From Sipunculus nudus (Eukaryota > Annelida > Sipuncula > Golfingiida > Sipunculidae), in the NCBI GenBank assembly GCA_026874595.1, contig CM049308.1, positions 18,474,001 to 18,538,000 of the forward strand: a stretch of 64,000 bases of DNA, given 5' to 3'. The translations under genes and the position numbers were made by a program. This document shows positions 28,578 to 43,500 of this stretch, one piece after another. Position 1 is the first letter of the stretch, and each line of letters starts with the position of its first letter. Under the pieces are notes generated by a model, which searched no databases, was not told the origin of the DNA, and saw only the letters and a list, made by a program, of their open reading frames with translations.

Positions 28578-31500
28578 AACATGTTATCATAATTTGTTTA
28601 GTTCCAAAAACTAAGAGCACCATGAGTAAGGCAGTTGTTACAACCAGTGAACCTACCAGTGTATTTTAGGTCTCTCTGCTCTGATGTCCGTCACCCAGCT
28701 TGCAACATGCGGGTTTTAGTCTGTATGGAAAACAAAGTGAGGGTTTGATAAGGACAGAGGGATGCAAAACAAAAGTACTTGAAGAACATCATCCAGGCTG
28801 GGGTACCGGTATATCGGAAAGAGTTGTGATCTGAATGAATTAGCTGATTTTGGAGTGAATAAGGGTTTTTGTACAACCAGCTCCAAATCGCCAAATTATA
28901 ATAGGGTGTATACAATTTCATGACCAGTGCATACTGAATACAGCATTTACATTATGACCAAGGATATATACATATATATTTTTGTTCTATATTTTAGTGG
29001 CAGCTTAGGTAATCAACCAAACCAGTTTAACAACAGAGGTGGCGGTCCTCCGTCACTGATGTCACAACAATTCTCAAGACCTGGAAGCCAGGGAGGAAGA
29101 GGTATGAATTTTTATAACTATCATTAACCTTACTTAAAATCATGAATATTCATGATCATTGACTAAACAAGTTTGAAAGACAAGAGAGCGTCAGAGGTAT
29201 GAATATTTATAAATATGTTGAACCGTTATGTTCAAATTGTTGACTAACATTATTAATGATCATCAGCATACTGCCAATTCTGGCATAGTTCAAATAGTTC
29301 TTGGTAGATGGTGCTGCAAACACCCCTTCCTAAAAAATATAAAAATATTAGGGGGAAATATTTGAAATGACACCCCCCCCCTTAGGACACATTTTGCATT
29401 ACTCCTGTCAATTCAAGACCAAAAAGTGGTATTTCCAACGCTTGATCACAGAAGAGTTGTGTGACAAAGTACAGTGTTACCACAGTCAATTATCATATTG
29501 ATTATGAAAATATGACTTTTAACATGGAAGACAAGGTAGCTGTGGGAAAAGATTTATTAATATTAATAATGATAAATAAATTTATATCTTGTAAATGTAA
29601 GACATTCGTCAACAGATAGATGTTTCTCACGCACCCCCCACATCAAACATTTTTTATTCCCTAGGTGTCACGTGGTAATCTGGTGACCTGCTTGATCCCT
29701 ATGCTTAAAAAAGTTAAAACTCCTGCGTCGGTCAGTTTCCCTCTGACTGATACTTGGGCCATATTTACCAATGAGTATACTTCAAAATATGATAATTCCT
29801 CTAAAACTTTGACCAATTAGACCTGTACATCATTTATAATTATCTCATATTTCTGTCTTTATGGACTATTTTCTCTAACAGCTGCTATGCTCAGTTTCTA
29901 TATGTAAACTAATCATTGTAAAAATAATCACTTAGAAACTGTCTAATTTTTGTGTGAAAGAATTCAAATCTAAAATTTAGTCCCACAAGGAGAAACTGTT
30001 TGCATATTTTACTTTTATGATTCCTGACTGTTCAGTGAGATTAAACATAACTGCCATCACGGCCCATCGGCAAATATCGTGTTCCAAATGAACTTTCATT
30101 ATACTTCTTTTGCAATTAAATTTTAAATAAGAAATATCAACAATGGTTATATAAGAATTAGAGAAATTTCTATTGTGTTTCTTTATAAACGATCTCAGAT
30201 CTTGTTTTAACAACGCATGACCATAATGTATTTTGATTGGGAATCCCCCATGTCATGGCCATTGGTGGGGCTGCGTGTTTCAGTGCTAATAGTGACATTT
30301 TGACACCCAAAGTATAATATAATCTGCTTTGTATGTTAATATTACACATAAAAGAAATAAAAATTTCACATATTTCGAAATTCCTTTCAAACTTTTGACA
30401 AATTTGACCTATAAATGGTTTATTGTCTCATATTTTAATCATTACTTGTCATTTCTATGCCAGTGCCTGACAAATAATTTATGATATTTTACGCTATTTT
30501 CACAGTAAAAAAAAAAAATAAAAGCCACCCAGATCATTTTCTGAAAAAAGTGCCTGAGAAACAGTTTTTTGGAGCCTAATGTTTGGAGGCCAGTGTCTAC
30601 TGCCATCTAGTGGCAGGAATAGATACTACATCACACTGTCATAGTAGACATTATTCTGGTGCTGTTTGTATGGTGCATTGTAGCCTTATTCTGAAGCTAG
30701 TCAAATGGCTGTAGTGACTCATTTTCCATGCTTAAAATACGGAATGTAAGATTATAAACTTTTTGAGGGGGGTTCCTTAAACTGGAGGAGCTACAGGATC
30801 TGTATATGTGTATTTTCCGCTCATCTGGCCATAGCCCGCTCAGCTGATGCCATGGTGATATAGCACCTGCACTGTTCATCTGCCATCCACAGTTCTCAAA
30901 CCCTGCTTCAAGTTTATTTTTTGACCGTTTTTATTTTGTCTGTTTTATCAGATAGAACTCATTGAAACTGTTGCATAGAATTTAAAATTCATGAATTAAG
31001 CAGATTTATTTTAATTTGTTCCAAATCACAGAAAAAATGCTGCTTCTCCATTATTTTGATTTAGTTTATCTAATATTGATAAGATGCTGCCTTCTATATA
31101 GAATTTTTAACCTGCAGGTGGGGCATCCTGAGACACAAACAACTGCTGTAATGAAATATATATTACATGCACTTCAGTGAAAATTGTATATGTCACAGGA
31201 GCTCTGGATGAGCACAATGTCATTATGGGGGGAGACATAGTGTTTGGTATGTCTGCTGCAGTGCCCGTTGTCTTCATCTTGTTATTTCTTGTGATTAAGA
31301 CTCAACATTTCTATATGAAATTTCAAATTTAAATTGTTTCTAGCAAAATCTTGTACGAGTTTGAATACTGGTGACCTTGACCTTTACAATCATGGTCAAA
31401 TAGGCCCAAATAAAAATTTTCTGTGAACCCCATAACTTTAGAAGTATAGCATATTTTTTTCCTCAACTTTCAAACACAAATTGTTTCAAACATGTTCTTT

Positions 31501-34500
31501 GAAGAGTTTGAAAACTGGTGACATTGACATGGATCTTCAAGGCCAAATTATCAAGAATATAAATTATTTGTGAACACATAACTTTTGAACCACTCTGTAT
31601 ATTTTCATGAAATTTGAAATTTAAATTGTTTCTACCAATATATCAAGTTTGAGAATTGATGACCCTGACCTTCATCGTCAAAATCAAATAGGTCAAAATA
31701 GAATTTTTTTTAACCCAATCACTTTTTAAGTATTACATATTGTTTCCTCCAGAATATAAATTATTTGTGAACACATAACGTTTAAACCACTGTATATTTT
31801 CATGAAATTTGAAACACTCATTGTTTCAACCAAGTTCTTTGTAGAGTTAAAAAAAAAAAAAGTGTCCTTGACCTTTATCTTCAATATCACATCCACCAAA
31901 ATAGAAATTATTTGTGAATGCTGTGACACTTGAATTAGTCTGTAATTTTTCCCTCAAATTTGGGGATGGGAGGCCAATAGGTAGGGGAGACATATCATTC
32001 TATTTATATGTTCTGGTTTTATGAACTGCTGTGGGTGGGTGCTGACCTCTGGTGGGGAGATTTGGCTCTATTAGGGAATGCTGTCAAGGAAGTATTCATC
32101 ATACTTCAGAAATGATACATGTTTATATTTAATTTTTTTATCAGTTTAGCAGAGCTAACCCTTAAGAGCATGTGAATTTGTATAAGTGTTTCTTTATGCT
32201 GTATTTGCCAAACGTATATGTATACTATGACACCCTGCTGTGTCAAAATACACCAGTTTTTGCAGCATTAGACATGATACCTTACTGAAGAAGTTTCCTC
32301 ATAAGTAAAGTGCCAAAAACTGTTTTTTATTTATGATTATCATCTTACAGTTTGCTTCAGATATAATTCATTTATTCAATCCAATCAGTTCCAGATTACC
32401 TCACCTGAAAAGTCATTCAAATGATATAAAAGAAATAAGGGAATAGCATACATATGCCATATATTCATTCAATTGAAATTGTATTTTACAAAGGAGGCCT
32501 GCAAAATCACTCTTTTTAAAAGTTTTTTCTTTGAGGATTTCCAGAAAATGACACTAATTTCTCTATTTTCACTCTTTTTTCAGCAGCACTCTTTTTTTTT
32601 GGTGAAAGAATTCCGATATATACTATTTCTCTCCTGCTTTAATAGTGCAGTTATAGCAATAATGAGACAGTTCACAATTTGAAAATGCCCTAATCTTTAT
32701 CCGGAGGATTTACGCCAATTATGTTTCTGGATTTGGGAACGATATGCTTAAATATATGTATACACAACTGTGGTATGTGAAGCACATCTTTATTCATTTT
32801 GTGATAAAAAATTGGGAATAGCTGGTAATTTTACTATTTTTTCACTCCTTATTTCAAAGAAGTCTACTCTTTTTTTCTGGAACACTTACTCTTTTTTTGG
32901 TGATTTACCCTTGGCAGGCCTGCAAAGATTGAAACTTTGTTGGATTTTTTTTTTTAAAGTGAGCTTGACAAAAATTCAACCTTCATTAAGTTGTATATTA
33001 ATATATATGTAGTTGTATAGGAACCAGCTAAAGGGTATCTTACACTAGTAAATGTGAAGTAAAGGGAAGGAAATATCTTGTCCAAGCTTATATGTATTCA
33101 AATATTGGCAAACTTCTTTTTGTTGTACAAAACAGTTTTCATTCAATTCATCAAGTGTATTTGAAATCCTAAGTGAGACCTTAAAGTTACTCAGTCATCA
33201 TTATATGTAATGTTTTCCAATTTTATCAGTAATGTAAAAGTCAAATTAACAGTATTTGAATAGCTGCCAATTGAGTCCCCCGGAGAACTATACTAAGGGA
33301 AAATAGTCACCAAAACAAAGTAATTACCAAAATTATTATGTGTTTAATCCTTTTTACTTAACATGGAAAATCAAGGTAACAGTGGTTGATAAGTGAATAT
33401 TTATGTTCATGAATGAATACAGTTTAACAGTTTACAATTAAAAATATATGACCCAGAGTCCAGACATAAAGTTCCAAGGAACCTAAAAAATTTCCCTTTT
33501 TTTCATGACTTTGACGTCAGTTCTGCACAGCAGGGAGCGACTTTGACAGCATGTCTCCATTAAATATTCTGCCATAAGGAAGGATTTCTCTGAAGGAAAC
33601 ATTATCTAAATTTATTAAATGTACATAAAATGTTCCACATGTCCTGTTATGTGCTGAGTATGCATATACCATATATGAGTAACAAGTACAAGATATATAT
33701 GTTTTACCTATGCACTAAGTTAAGCAGGGATGCTGTTTTTGCTTGCTTTTCTGTGTGCATGTGTCTCAGTGAATGTGTATGTTTGTGTCGGTGTCTGTGT
33801 GTCCAAGTTTGTATTTATATGTGTGCGGCCTTGAATTTATTTGTTTTTATGTTTTTGGCCCAGTTTGTGTTTTTCTGTGTGCCCTGTTCGTGTGTGTCTG
33901 TTGTGTTTACGTGTGTGGGTCTATGTGTGTTCTTGTTTCTATCTGTTTTTCTGTATGTGCCCATATGTGTCTGCATTTGTTTGTGTGTGTTTTTTTCTAT
34001 GTCCATGTTTATGTCTGTGGTTGTTTCAGTAAAGAATTTAAAACATTGTATTAATGGAACTTGAAACATTGACTTGAAGTTTAAAAATTTAGAACAGGTT
34101 AACACGTGCATAAATCAACTGTTACTAGGCCTGTTTGTAACTATGTGTTATTACTGCCATGTATGAACTGCCCCATATAGTCATACAGTCAACGCAGTCA
34201 AACTGAAGCACAGTAAGACACAGAGACTGTTGTTCAGCTCTTAAATTAAATATACACAATTTTAAAATTAATGTTAGTTGTAGGGAAGTGATTAAGATAT
34301 TACACTTCAGAACTGAAGATCTTTGGTTTGGTCCGTGCCAGAGTGTCAAAAGCACAGTGATGAAATAACAATACAAAAATCAGAGAATCTGTATGTGTCA
34401 TAATGATTTAAAGATAAGTCTTACCTGTGCATATAATATCTTGAATATAGAAGGCTTTATTATTATACAGCATTTCTATCATGTGGTACCGTTCATCCTT

Positions 34501-37500
34501 ATTCAGCAGAGTGCGCCACCCATATGTCATGGGCTGTACCTTAGCACATTCACTACATTCATTCTTAACTAATGGCTTCTTAACTTATTGTTAGCCTTCC
34601 CACCAAGAAGTTGTACATATAAATGACACATGATCAGTTTATGTTTTTATAAAAAAAAACATACTTTTTCTGCATTGGTTTATTTTTTCACCCTGGAGTT
34701 ACAGCAAGATGAAATAAATTATGAATCGTCTGAATTTCTGATATTACCTATAGAATTATATCTAAAATATTTGCTTCAGAGGTAATATAACTACTTGATA
34801 TAATATATTTTTTTTTTAATTATAATTAAAAGCTGTACAGGAGTATTTGATTCAAATCAGATTGATATAATTGAGCCTATTGTATTTGTAAAGGAATACA
34901 GAGAGTTAATATTATTGGCCCAAAATGGGGAGGGGGAGGGTGTTAAGTGAGTCACAGCCCAGTTTGTGCTTCCACATAAAGCAGTGAGTTTTATCTCCGT
35001 GCCTCGGAGTGCAGGGAAACAAGGCTTTTTGTTATTAGGGATACTTATCTCACATAACTGTCCATCCCTTATGGCCCTTTTCCAGGCTGTATTTATCAAG
35101 ACCAGATGAGAAATAAATTTACAAGGAAGACCATGCATAGTTGCTCAGAGCATCGAGAGGGTATGTAAATTAATGACGGAGTCATTACCCAGATATTATG
35201 AGAGAGAGGCCGCTTGTGTTTGCCTAGTCCCGGTTGTAACACTGCAGGCATCTGTGCCTTTCTCACCGACATCGTCAAATCCATCTATGTTTATGGCTGA
35301 TTTGCAAACCAGCTTTAATCATTAGTTTTATTTGACGCTGTATGTGCACATAACCTCTGCTTGTTTCAGAGTAATACTTCAGCCCTCACGATTGTTTGTC
35401 ATTTGATCTCAGTTATGTAAAATATATGCACAGATTCTTGAATTTTTTCAAACATTTGGGTTTATAGCACATTAATAAACCTCCGCATGCTTGGAAGGCC
35501 AGTTTGTTTAGGTATTGGACTATGTTGAGTTGAAGGTCCCCTGTTCAGGCCACCCAAAAACCAAAGATTTAAAAAATATTTCCTAATAAAACAGATATTC
35601 TCTTCAAGGTCTCATCATGATTCTTCCTGGGTAGGTACATTGAAAATTGATATTACAAAGTTCTCAGCAAATGCATCCAAGCACATGGACCAACTATCTC
35701 AAATTCACCGGCTTTATACATTTTGGCTCCTTGAATTTGTAAGCACAGTCTTTTTATACGCCTGTCATATGACGGGAGTATTTTGGTATACCCACTGTCC
35801 GTCCGTTCGTCCATTAACTTTTAGTGTCGCTGGGATAACTAACCGGGCTTTGATGGACTTTCACCAAACTCACCATATAACTGCTTACCAACAGATTATC
35901 TTGCCCAAGTCCAATTATGGGCAAAATCCACGCATATTTAATAAGGTCACGTGTCACTAGGCTTCTTTGTGGTGTCCCCGCAATAACTTACGAAGAATAT
36001 GAAGGATTTGACTAAAACTCATCTGAAATGTTAACCAATAAAATATCTCACCTAATTGTGATTTCCAGCAAAATCCCTGCATATTTAATGAGGTCAGAGG
36101 TCACCACACTTTGGAGGCACCAATTGAATTAAACAAAAATCCTGTGGATTTTCATGAAACTTGTACATATTTACCAATAGTTTCTCACTTCAATTAAATT
36201 CCTCAGCAGATTTAACGCATATTTGATGAGGTCAGAGGTCACAAGACATAAGATGGGCGTATTATGCACATTTGCGGTGCTCTTGTTTATGTTTTGCATC
36301 ACTTGTCATGCAAGCTCATTTGCATTATTGTATAGGATTATGCAAATGATTTTGATAACGAAATATTGGCAGTTGCCAAGATATTTTCTGGAGGAAACCC
36401 TGTACCTCATGTTTAATAAACATACATGATTTGTGAATAGGTCCCTTTTTAAAGAACATACTCTTATCATGAGGTTACCAATATCCTGTTTATATGACAG
36501 CACCATCTACAGGCTGTGGGTCTGTTTAAAAAAATAAAATCAAATAAAACTACCGTACTGAGACTGAAAGATCATGTGTTACACTGAGCACACCTTATAT
36601 TGGGGTGGGGTGGGGGACATGTGCACTAGACGTTAGATTAGCCTCTTGTTTAAACAAATCTGGCAAGCTTCGTGCATAGACCTACCAGGTGCATAGAGTC
36701 ATAACTGTTAAATATAAAAACTTCCCAAAGTGTTTCAGCCAGATGAGAACACAAAATCAGGTACCAGAGTGTGAAAACATGTAGTTTGACAAGCCAGCGT
36801 GGCTGTCCTCGTAGTGGGGTCTCCGTTTAGGTTACCATATGTTACATATGTCAAGACTTGACGTTTGAGTGTGAATTGGCCACTGCTGACGATTCACGTT
36901 TGCGGTGTCTGTTGATGTGATCCTGTCCTTCAGCAAAAGGGGACTTCTATTTCGTACTGATCCGCTAAAGTGCCAATAGTCACATGCTTGAGGGATAAAT
37001 CACAACATATGTTTTTCACCCTAACGAACATATCTCCAGCTCTGCTGCACTTGCGACTTTGCCGGGAGGTTGGCTCGGGCTGTTAAATGGAGAGGTTCAT
37101 GATCGCAGTACAGATTGTCTACACATTAAAATCGTGTGCTTAAGATAAAGTCACATCAGCTCTCGACAGGACACTTTGGCTTTGCTTGAGTATTATTATA
37201 TCCCTGAGTAGATTGTTCTCTTGGATTAACTTCTCTTAATCTTCTCTTACATAGCTTCAGTTGGCTCATTATACTGGACAAATCATATCATATTACATAC
37301 TGCACCCAGTAGCTGTCTCTCAGTGTTTGTTCAGGCTAATGGTTAAATATTTAGAAGTCTTTGTTGTTGATTATTTTTCATTAACCATTTAAACTCACGT
37401 ACACACAGACAACAGTGTCTTAAAGTAGAAAAAAAAAACTGAAATTTAGTTCAGATGATAACAGACCTGTATTTAAAGAGATCTAGATATCCTGCTCATG

Positions 37501-37523
37501 TTTAATATGTTTTACAGAAATGC

Positions 37524-37573
<50 letters not shown>

Positions 37574-40500
37574 GTTAATTACAGACTCTTGAATTAAAAA
37601 AAATAGTATCTGTATTTTGTCATATGGAATTTAGAAAAAAAATCAAATTATTTTTTTATTCATTTATGCGCTTTTAAAGTTTTTAAAAAAATGTGAAATG
37701 ATTTGGTTTTACCAGTTAATTGTAAATAAAGGTAAGAAACATGCAAGATGCATTCTGTGCAATTTTTTTTTTAAGGAAATGTTTCTTTGTATGCTTGTCA
37801 ATAAGACTTATAAAAGAAAATAATCATAATTATCAGATATTCCGAATTAATAATGCCTTAAGATTATTGAAATTTTATCTTCAAAATAATATTATGTATA
37901 ATTATGTATATCATAATTTCAACGTATAGAATATTGAAATTTATATTGTAATTATTTTATAATAATGTCATAATGATGATTAAAAATCTTACACTTATTA
38001 TAAATATTGTATTTTGCACCAGAAGAATAAAGTCAATTAGTTTTAATGTATCAAAAGACAGCATATTTATCAACAGTATTTAAACAACCTCTCTGAATAT
38101 GAAGTAGAACTTAGAAACACAAAGCCAGCAAGAACCAGCAAGTTCACTCACAACGTTTGTTGAAGAGTCAGAGAATAAATGAATTATCTGCAAAAAAGTG
38201 TTGACAAGGTCGTGTAATTGCACTTTGGTCAACAGTGATTGGGTATGGTTGCTACCCATGGGGAACATTTTCGTCAGTAGAAGAGGGTATCGGTACCAGT
38301 AAGTGTTCTCCGTCTGCGACCGGTTGGTTAGACAAACAGCACCTGGAACATGAAGAGAGTGTTAATCAGCGCGGGTTGCTAGTCTCTTGTCAGTTTAGAT
38401 GTTCCCGCTGTCTTCAGCCTCACCTCTCCGTCTCGTGAGTGTCCGACGGGGCAGGGAGGGGGGCCCGTGTGTTGGCCGCTGCTACAATTCCGGTGACGTC
38501 AAGTGTGTTTGTGCCCCCCTACCAAAGCGCAGATGGTTTCATTGAAAACTGACCTCACAACCCCATTAGTTCTTAAACAATTACGAGTGGTTTCTCCAAT
38601 TTTGCTAGGGTGACACTAGTGCAAATGTTGACTGTATCTTTGATGGTCTGTTAAATTCAAGTTTTGCCGACTTTGCCTAGGTGTATAGGGAGGGATATTG
38701 GTGGGATACAACTCACAATAAATATCACTATCTGTTGTCAGATTCAGAAGATGTTCAGTGTATAGCTCAATATTTCAAAATTTGCCAGGAAAAAATTTAC
38801 ATGGTATGTAAATATTAATTAAGCTTTTAATATATCATATTCATAAAGAATCTTATATATTTTTCATTGAAATGGGTTTATAATTGCAGACATACAGATT
38901 ATTCATACATTTAGAAGATATCACACTTTTTTTCTGACAGCAACAAAAAATAAGAGAGAAATAACAGAACACAAAGAGAACATTAATGCAATACCCATAT
39001 ATGGATATCCCTCAGTATAAATACAGTGAAATAAAAAAAATATGGATTTGGTATGATATTGGTACACAGTACAACCAGATTCCAGCACTGTAGATGTCAC
39101 ACATTTTATCAGCAAAAGTAACCTTTATATGTGCTCAAAATTATGAACTGTTTATTTTTTTTTAAATATAATAAACTTCTTATAGTTTATTAGAGCAAAT
39201 CTGCATAAATTTTGTGCAAAGTAAGGGTCAAGTATATGCTATTTGCTAAAATAGGGTTGAACCATGTAGAAAATAACAAGAGATATAAAATAATTTCTTT
39301 TACTTTTTTGAGGTGCAGAATTTTGAGATTTTGACTTGTATCTCTTTAGGATGAGATACAGCTGGTAACAGCTTATGAATTTAATCAAATTGGAGGACTT
39401 TTGGATGTATGTGGGAAAAAGATTAGAACTGGAGCTTTCTGTGGTTGTTCAAATGGGATCTGCAAATGAGAGGATCGATGGATCAATCAGAATTAAAGAT
39501 GGAAAGTGTGAAAGTTCATTAAATCTGTGAACAAGCTACTAGAAGGAGACAGAAATCTCCCCCAGTGTGGAGCAGGAAGGAGGGTTGTTTGCTTGAGAAA
39601 ATAAGGCAGGGCAGGCCATTGTGAGATGTGCCAGTCTCTCAGTAGCTAAATTGATTACTCGCTGGTTCAGATGCTACAGATAGCAACAAATTAACGTTGC
39701 TAAGAAGTCCCAAATCAAATGTAGCCCATCTCCGACATCCTCAGACCTGTCAGTCAACGAGATGGTGAAACATTTCATCAATGATCCTGAACCCAGATTC
39801 CTACTTTCAGGTCGCGTTATCTGGTCAGACCTGCTAATGAAGGCCTTTTAATTAAGCGGCAGATTGCCATGGACAATAACAAGGTATTATTAGTGAGTAT
39901 TAGTGTGAAGAGGAATGTTCACTCACCTTAAGCTCAGAGTTTACACCTGAGGTGTGATTTGTTAGTTTTCCAGCTTTTACACTTAAAACTCTTCTAAGCA
40001 GATCAACACTAATGGTCCCTAAATAAGATTACATCACCGGGATATTTAAGAGTAAGAGTACCAGAATTTTGATGAGGAACTCTCTTTGTTGATCTATTGG
40101 TCAGAACTGAGCCCTTGTGAATAGCGGCCCCACCTGGAGCACAATTGATACTTTCTGGTTTTTACAGGTGTTCTCTGCTCTGGAGGCAATACTTGGAATT
40201 AGTTAGGTAACCACACTAGGGATTAGCTTGGATAAGGGGTTTGGAGAATTTCAATGACATGTGATGGAATTTAATAGGTTTAAAAAGTAAATTCAATGTT
40301 TTAATCCATCTTTGATAAGACAAATGTAATCCAAAATATCATCAGGAAGTGAAGGTGTTTTTTTTTTACAGAAAATTCATTGATTCCCTTTCAAAAGTGA
40401 ATTTTATTGGTGATCATTTCCAGTTATTTTGTGAAACCATGATGAGACAGAAGTTAAACCTAAAAGGTTTATTTTTATCTGAATCAAAATTTCAGTCAGC

Positions 40501-43500
40501 CAGTTGAAATATGTCTTGTTAACAAAAGTAAATATTAAAGAGAGAGGGAACGGGGAGAGAAGGACAAAGCCCTAGACAAACTGAGACACAGACAGAATAG
40601 AGAGCCAGAGAGAGAGAGAGAGACAGATAAACAGAGAAAGAGATACAGAGGAAAACAGACAGACCTGTAGACAAACTCAGGAATAGAGAAAAGGCAAAGA
40701 AAGGCAGAGCTTGATCTAGACAAAACTAAAGAAAGAGAAAAAGAGGTAGACAATCAGACAGAAAAATTGAGAGAGAGAGAGAGGGTCACAGCAAGTGGAA
40801 GAAAAAAAAACGAGACAGCTTTGACTGTGTGTTTCTAGGCTACACCTAAGTGTTGTGTATTTTGTGACCATGTATTTCCCATCATCCTTTGCACAGAGGT
40901 CAGGTCACCTCGCAATTGTGTACACAGGTTCTTTTTTTTTGTTTTAGATAGCGATGCCACTTCAGCCCAGCTCTAGTGGCACTAAGTGTAATTTTATATG
41001 TGTCTCGTGACTTTTAGAGCAGCTTGCCGGGTAACTCAGTATGTTAAAGAGGCCTCAATTTTCACAGTCGCCAAGAGTGATATAAATTACAACGAAGCAT
41101 TCCAGTGACATATATTTTTAAAAAATTATAATTATTAAACATTTATGGTAGATATTTTATTATATATGTGTGGTATTTTATTTTGTGTTTATGGTAAGTG
41201 GAGGTAATTAATCAATCAGTTCGCTGGATGGGTTTTGATAAGGAGAAAATTAGGGTGAGCTCAGGTGCACTGGATGGAGTGTCATTTGAGAGGTGTGACC
41301 ACAAAGTCTGTACCCTTGATAGGGGTACGGTTAATGTTGTGAGCTAGAAGTACCAGGTATTTTATGTGCACAAGTAGATCTGAAAGAACGAGAGAGAGGG
41401 CCACAGGGAGTGTAAAATGACCATTTTATGGTAATTTAACACTTTTATGAATTCTTATTTGAATTTATTCTGTGGTAAAAGATGGCACAAATTACAGTGA
41501 AGGTACTCTTACATGTCAATAAAAATAAACCTGATTCAAGTGTAATGTTAATGTTCAGTCAGATAATTTCCATCACACTCTAGGATATATTTTCTTGTAT
41601 GAACTGATTATCAGTGGTGTTTCCACTTTTAACTCAGTTCACTTTGAAAATTGAAATTTAACAGTAGAACTTTTTACTGGTAAAACCTTTCATACTGGGA
41701 ACACCTCTCAGTTAAGGACAAGTACTATTCATGCATAGTTGCATACCTTTCAAGTATGATGGAGACCTCCAAATTTTGGCCACTATTGAATTATGAATCT
41801 TGTGGATTGTGGTTTACAGAAATTTTTATCAATTTGGATTTTTATAATTTTAACTAGTTCCATCAGGATCCATATAGCAAATTAATAAAAAAAATACTGA
41901 CTATAGTTTACAGTAAGTAATAATTGACTGAATACCAGAACTCGATTTCAGTTTACAGTCATATGTTAAATAGGTTCCTATCATAGTGATAGCTGAACTG
42001 AAGGGTACTCTTCAGGTATTTAATAACATTGTAAGGAGCAATACAAGTCAGTTATATTTGGTTTACATCATTGTATGACAGAAGTAGGCTAAAAATGAGA
42101 GGCACATGGAGAAAAAGCAGGAATAGTCAACCAGCGAGAATCGAGGACTCGTGATGTGATCCTCTGAAGAGTGTACAGCCATTCACAATCCCTTCACACT
42201 TTGAGGTCATTACTTCTATGATTAATGGTACAAAATAAATCTGTGTGTGTGTATTCTGAATGTCTTAACCTGTGGAATAACAAGCACTTGTTTTTCAGGG
42301 TACAATACAACGTAACACAGATTGACTGATGTGTTCTATATTAAACAGTATTAATCTCCATGTGTGTAGTATGATTGTCTTCACCTGTTGCATTGAGAGC
42401 ACTTGCATCACACTTTCAGGGTACACTACAACCAGATACAGTATGACTGATTTGTGAGAAATGATACAGTATCCTGATATAATTTGAGGATGTGGGCATG
42501 GTCAGAAAAAAATGTTATTCCTCTCTAAACTTGCCAGTACACATCCCCTTGCCACCAAACACTCTCTGCGGTTGGGTTTCTGCCTGCCTGGATACTGTCC
42601 TCTTTTCACATCACATCCCCATCACCCTTTTCAAACTCTTACAAGTTATCTCAGTTTCTCAAAACCACTTATTAGGGTTGCTATTTTGCATACACACTCA
42701 AACCAAGATGTCACAGATGGCAAGTCAGAATTATTGGTATACTGCTAGTATACTTTGTCTGTGTGTGTATATTATAATTAGTTTGAGCCATCAAGACTAG
42801 ATATATTCCATCTTCAGGGCAGAATACCACCTGACAGTAGCTTTTGACAAATCTATGACAAGCGATACAATATTAACCTGTATATATGTTTAACATATGA
42901 GTATGTATTATGAATATCCCAACCTCTGGCATGAAGAGCACTTGAATTATGCCTTCAGGGAATAACACAACCTGACATCCTGCCTCATAATCTGTGTGTA
43001 TTGAATGATAAAATTTTAACCTGTGCATGTGTATTTTGGAAGTCTTAACATGTGGCATTAAGAGCACTTCTTTTATGCCTTCAGGGCATATTACAACCTG
43101 CCACCTGTTTCATGTACCAGCTAACAGATTTTGTATGTTTACCCAGAGTCATACACCATATATGCCAGTAGTACAGTTGTGTTGAACACACAGCAAGGCT
43201 AAACTTCAGTGATCATAGTTTAATCTGTTCAACCTTCTGTATAATCTCATTAAATGCAACATTACCTGGCCAGACATTCTGTCTGCCAATAAAGCTTACT
43301 CAGCAGGGGGTTTAAGTCTCAGGATATATTTTTTATCAGTATGGATGTACTGTGTGGCATAATGGTAGTCTGTTTGAATCTTTGTATCTCGCAAATAGCC
43401 AAATGCTCTGTAATCCTGTGTGATCTTGCCGGAGGATTATTCAGGGATTAGTGTAGGGGGCTTGTCTCATGCTAAGTGCCTACTATATAAATCTCTTAGG

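Noticed and set aside
33630-34064. 144-codon Cys/Val/Phe-rich frame
   Set aside because: Generated by the TG-rich low-complexity tract; overlapping frames are open on both strands.
40535-40753. 72-codon Ser/Leu/Phe frame
   Set aside because: Produced by the complement of a purine-rich tract.
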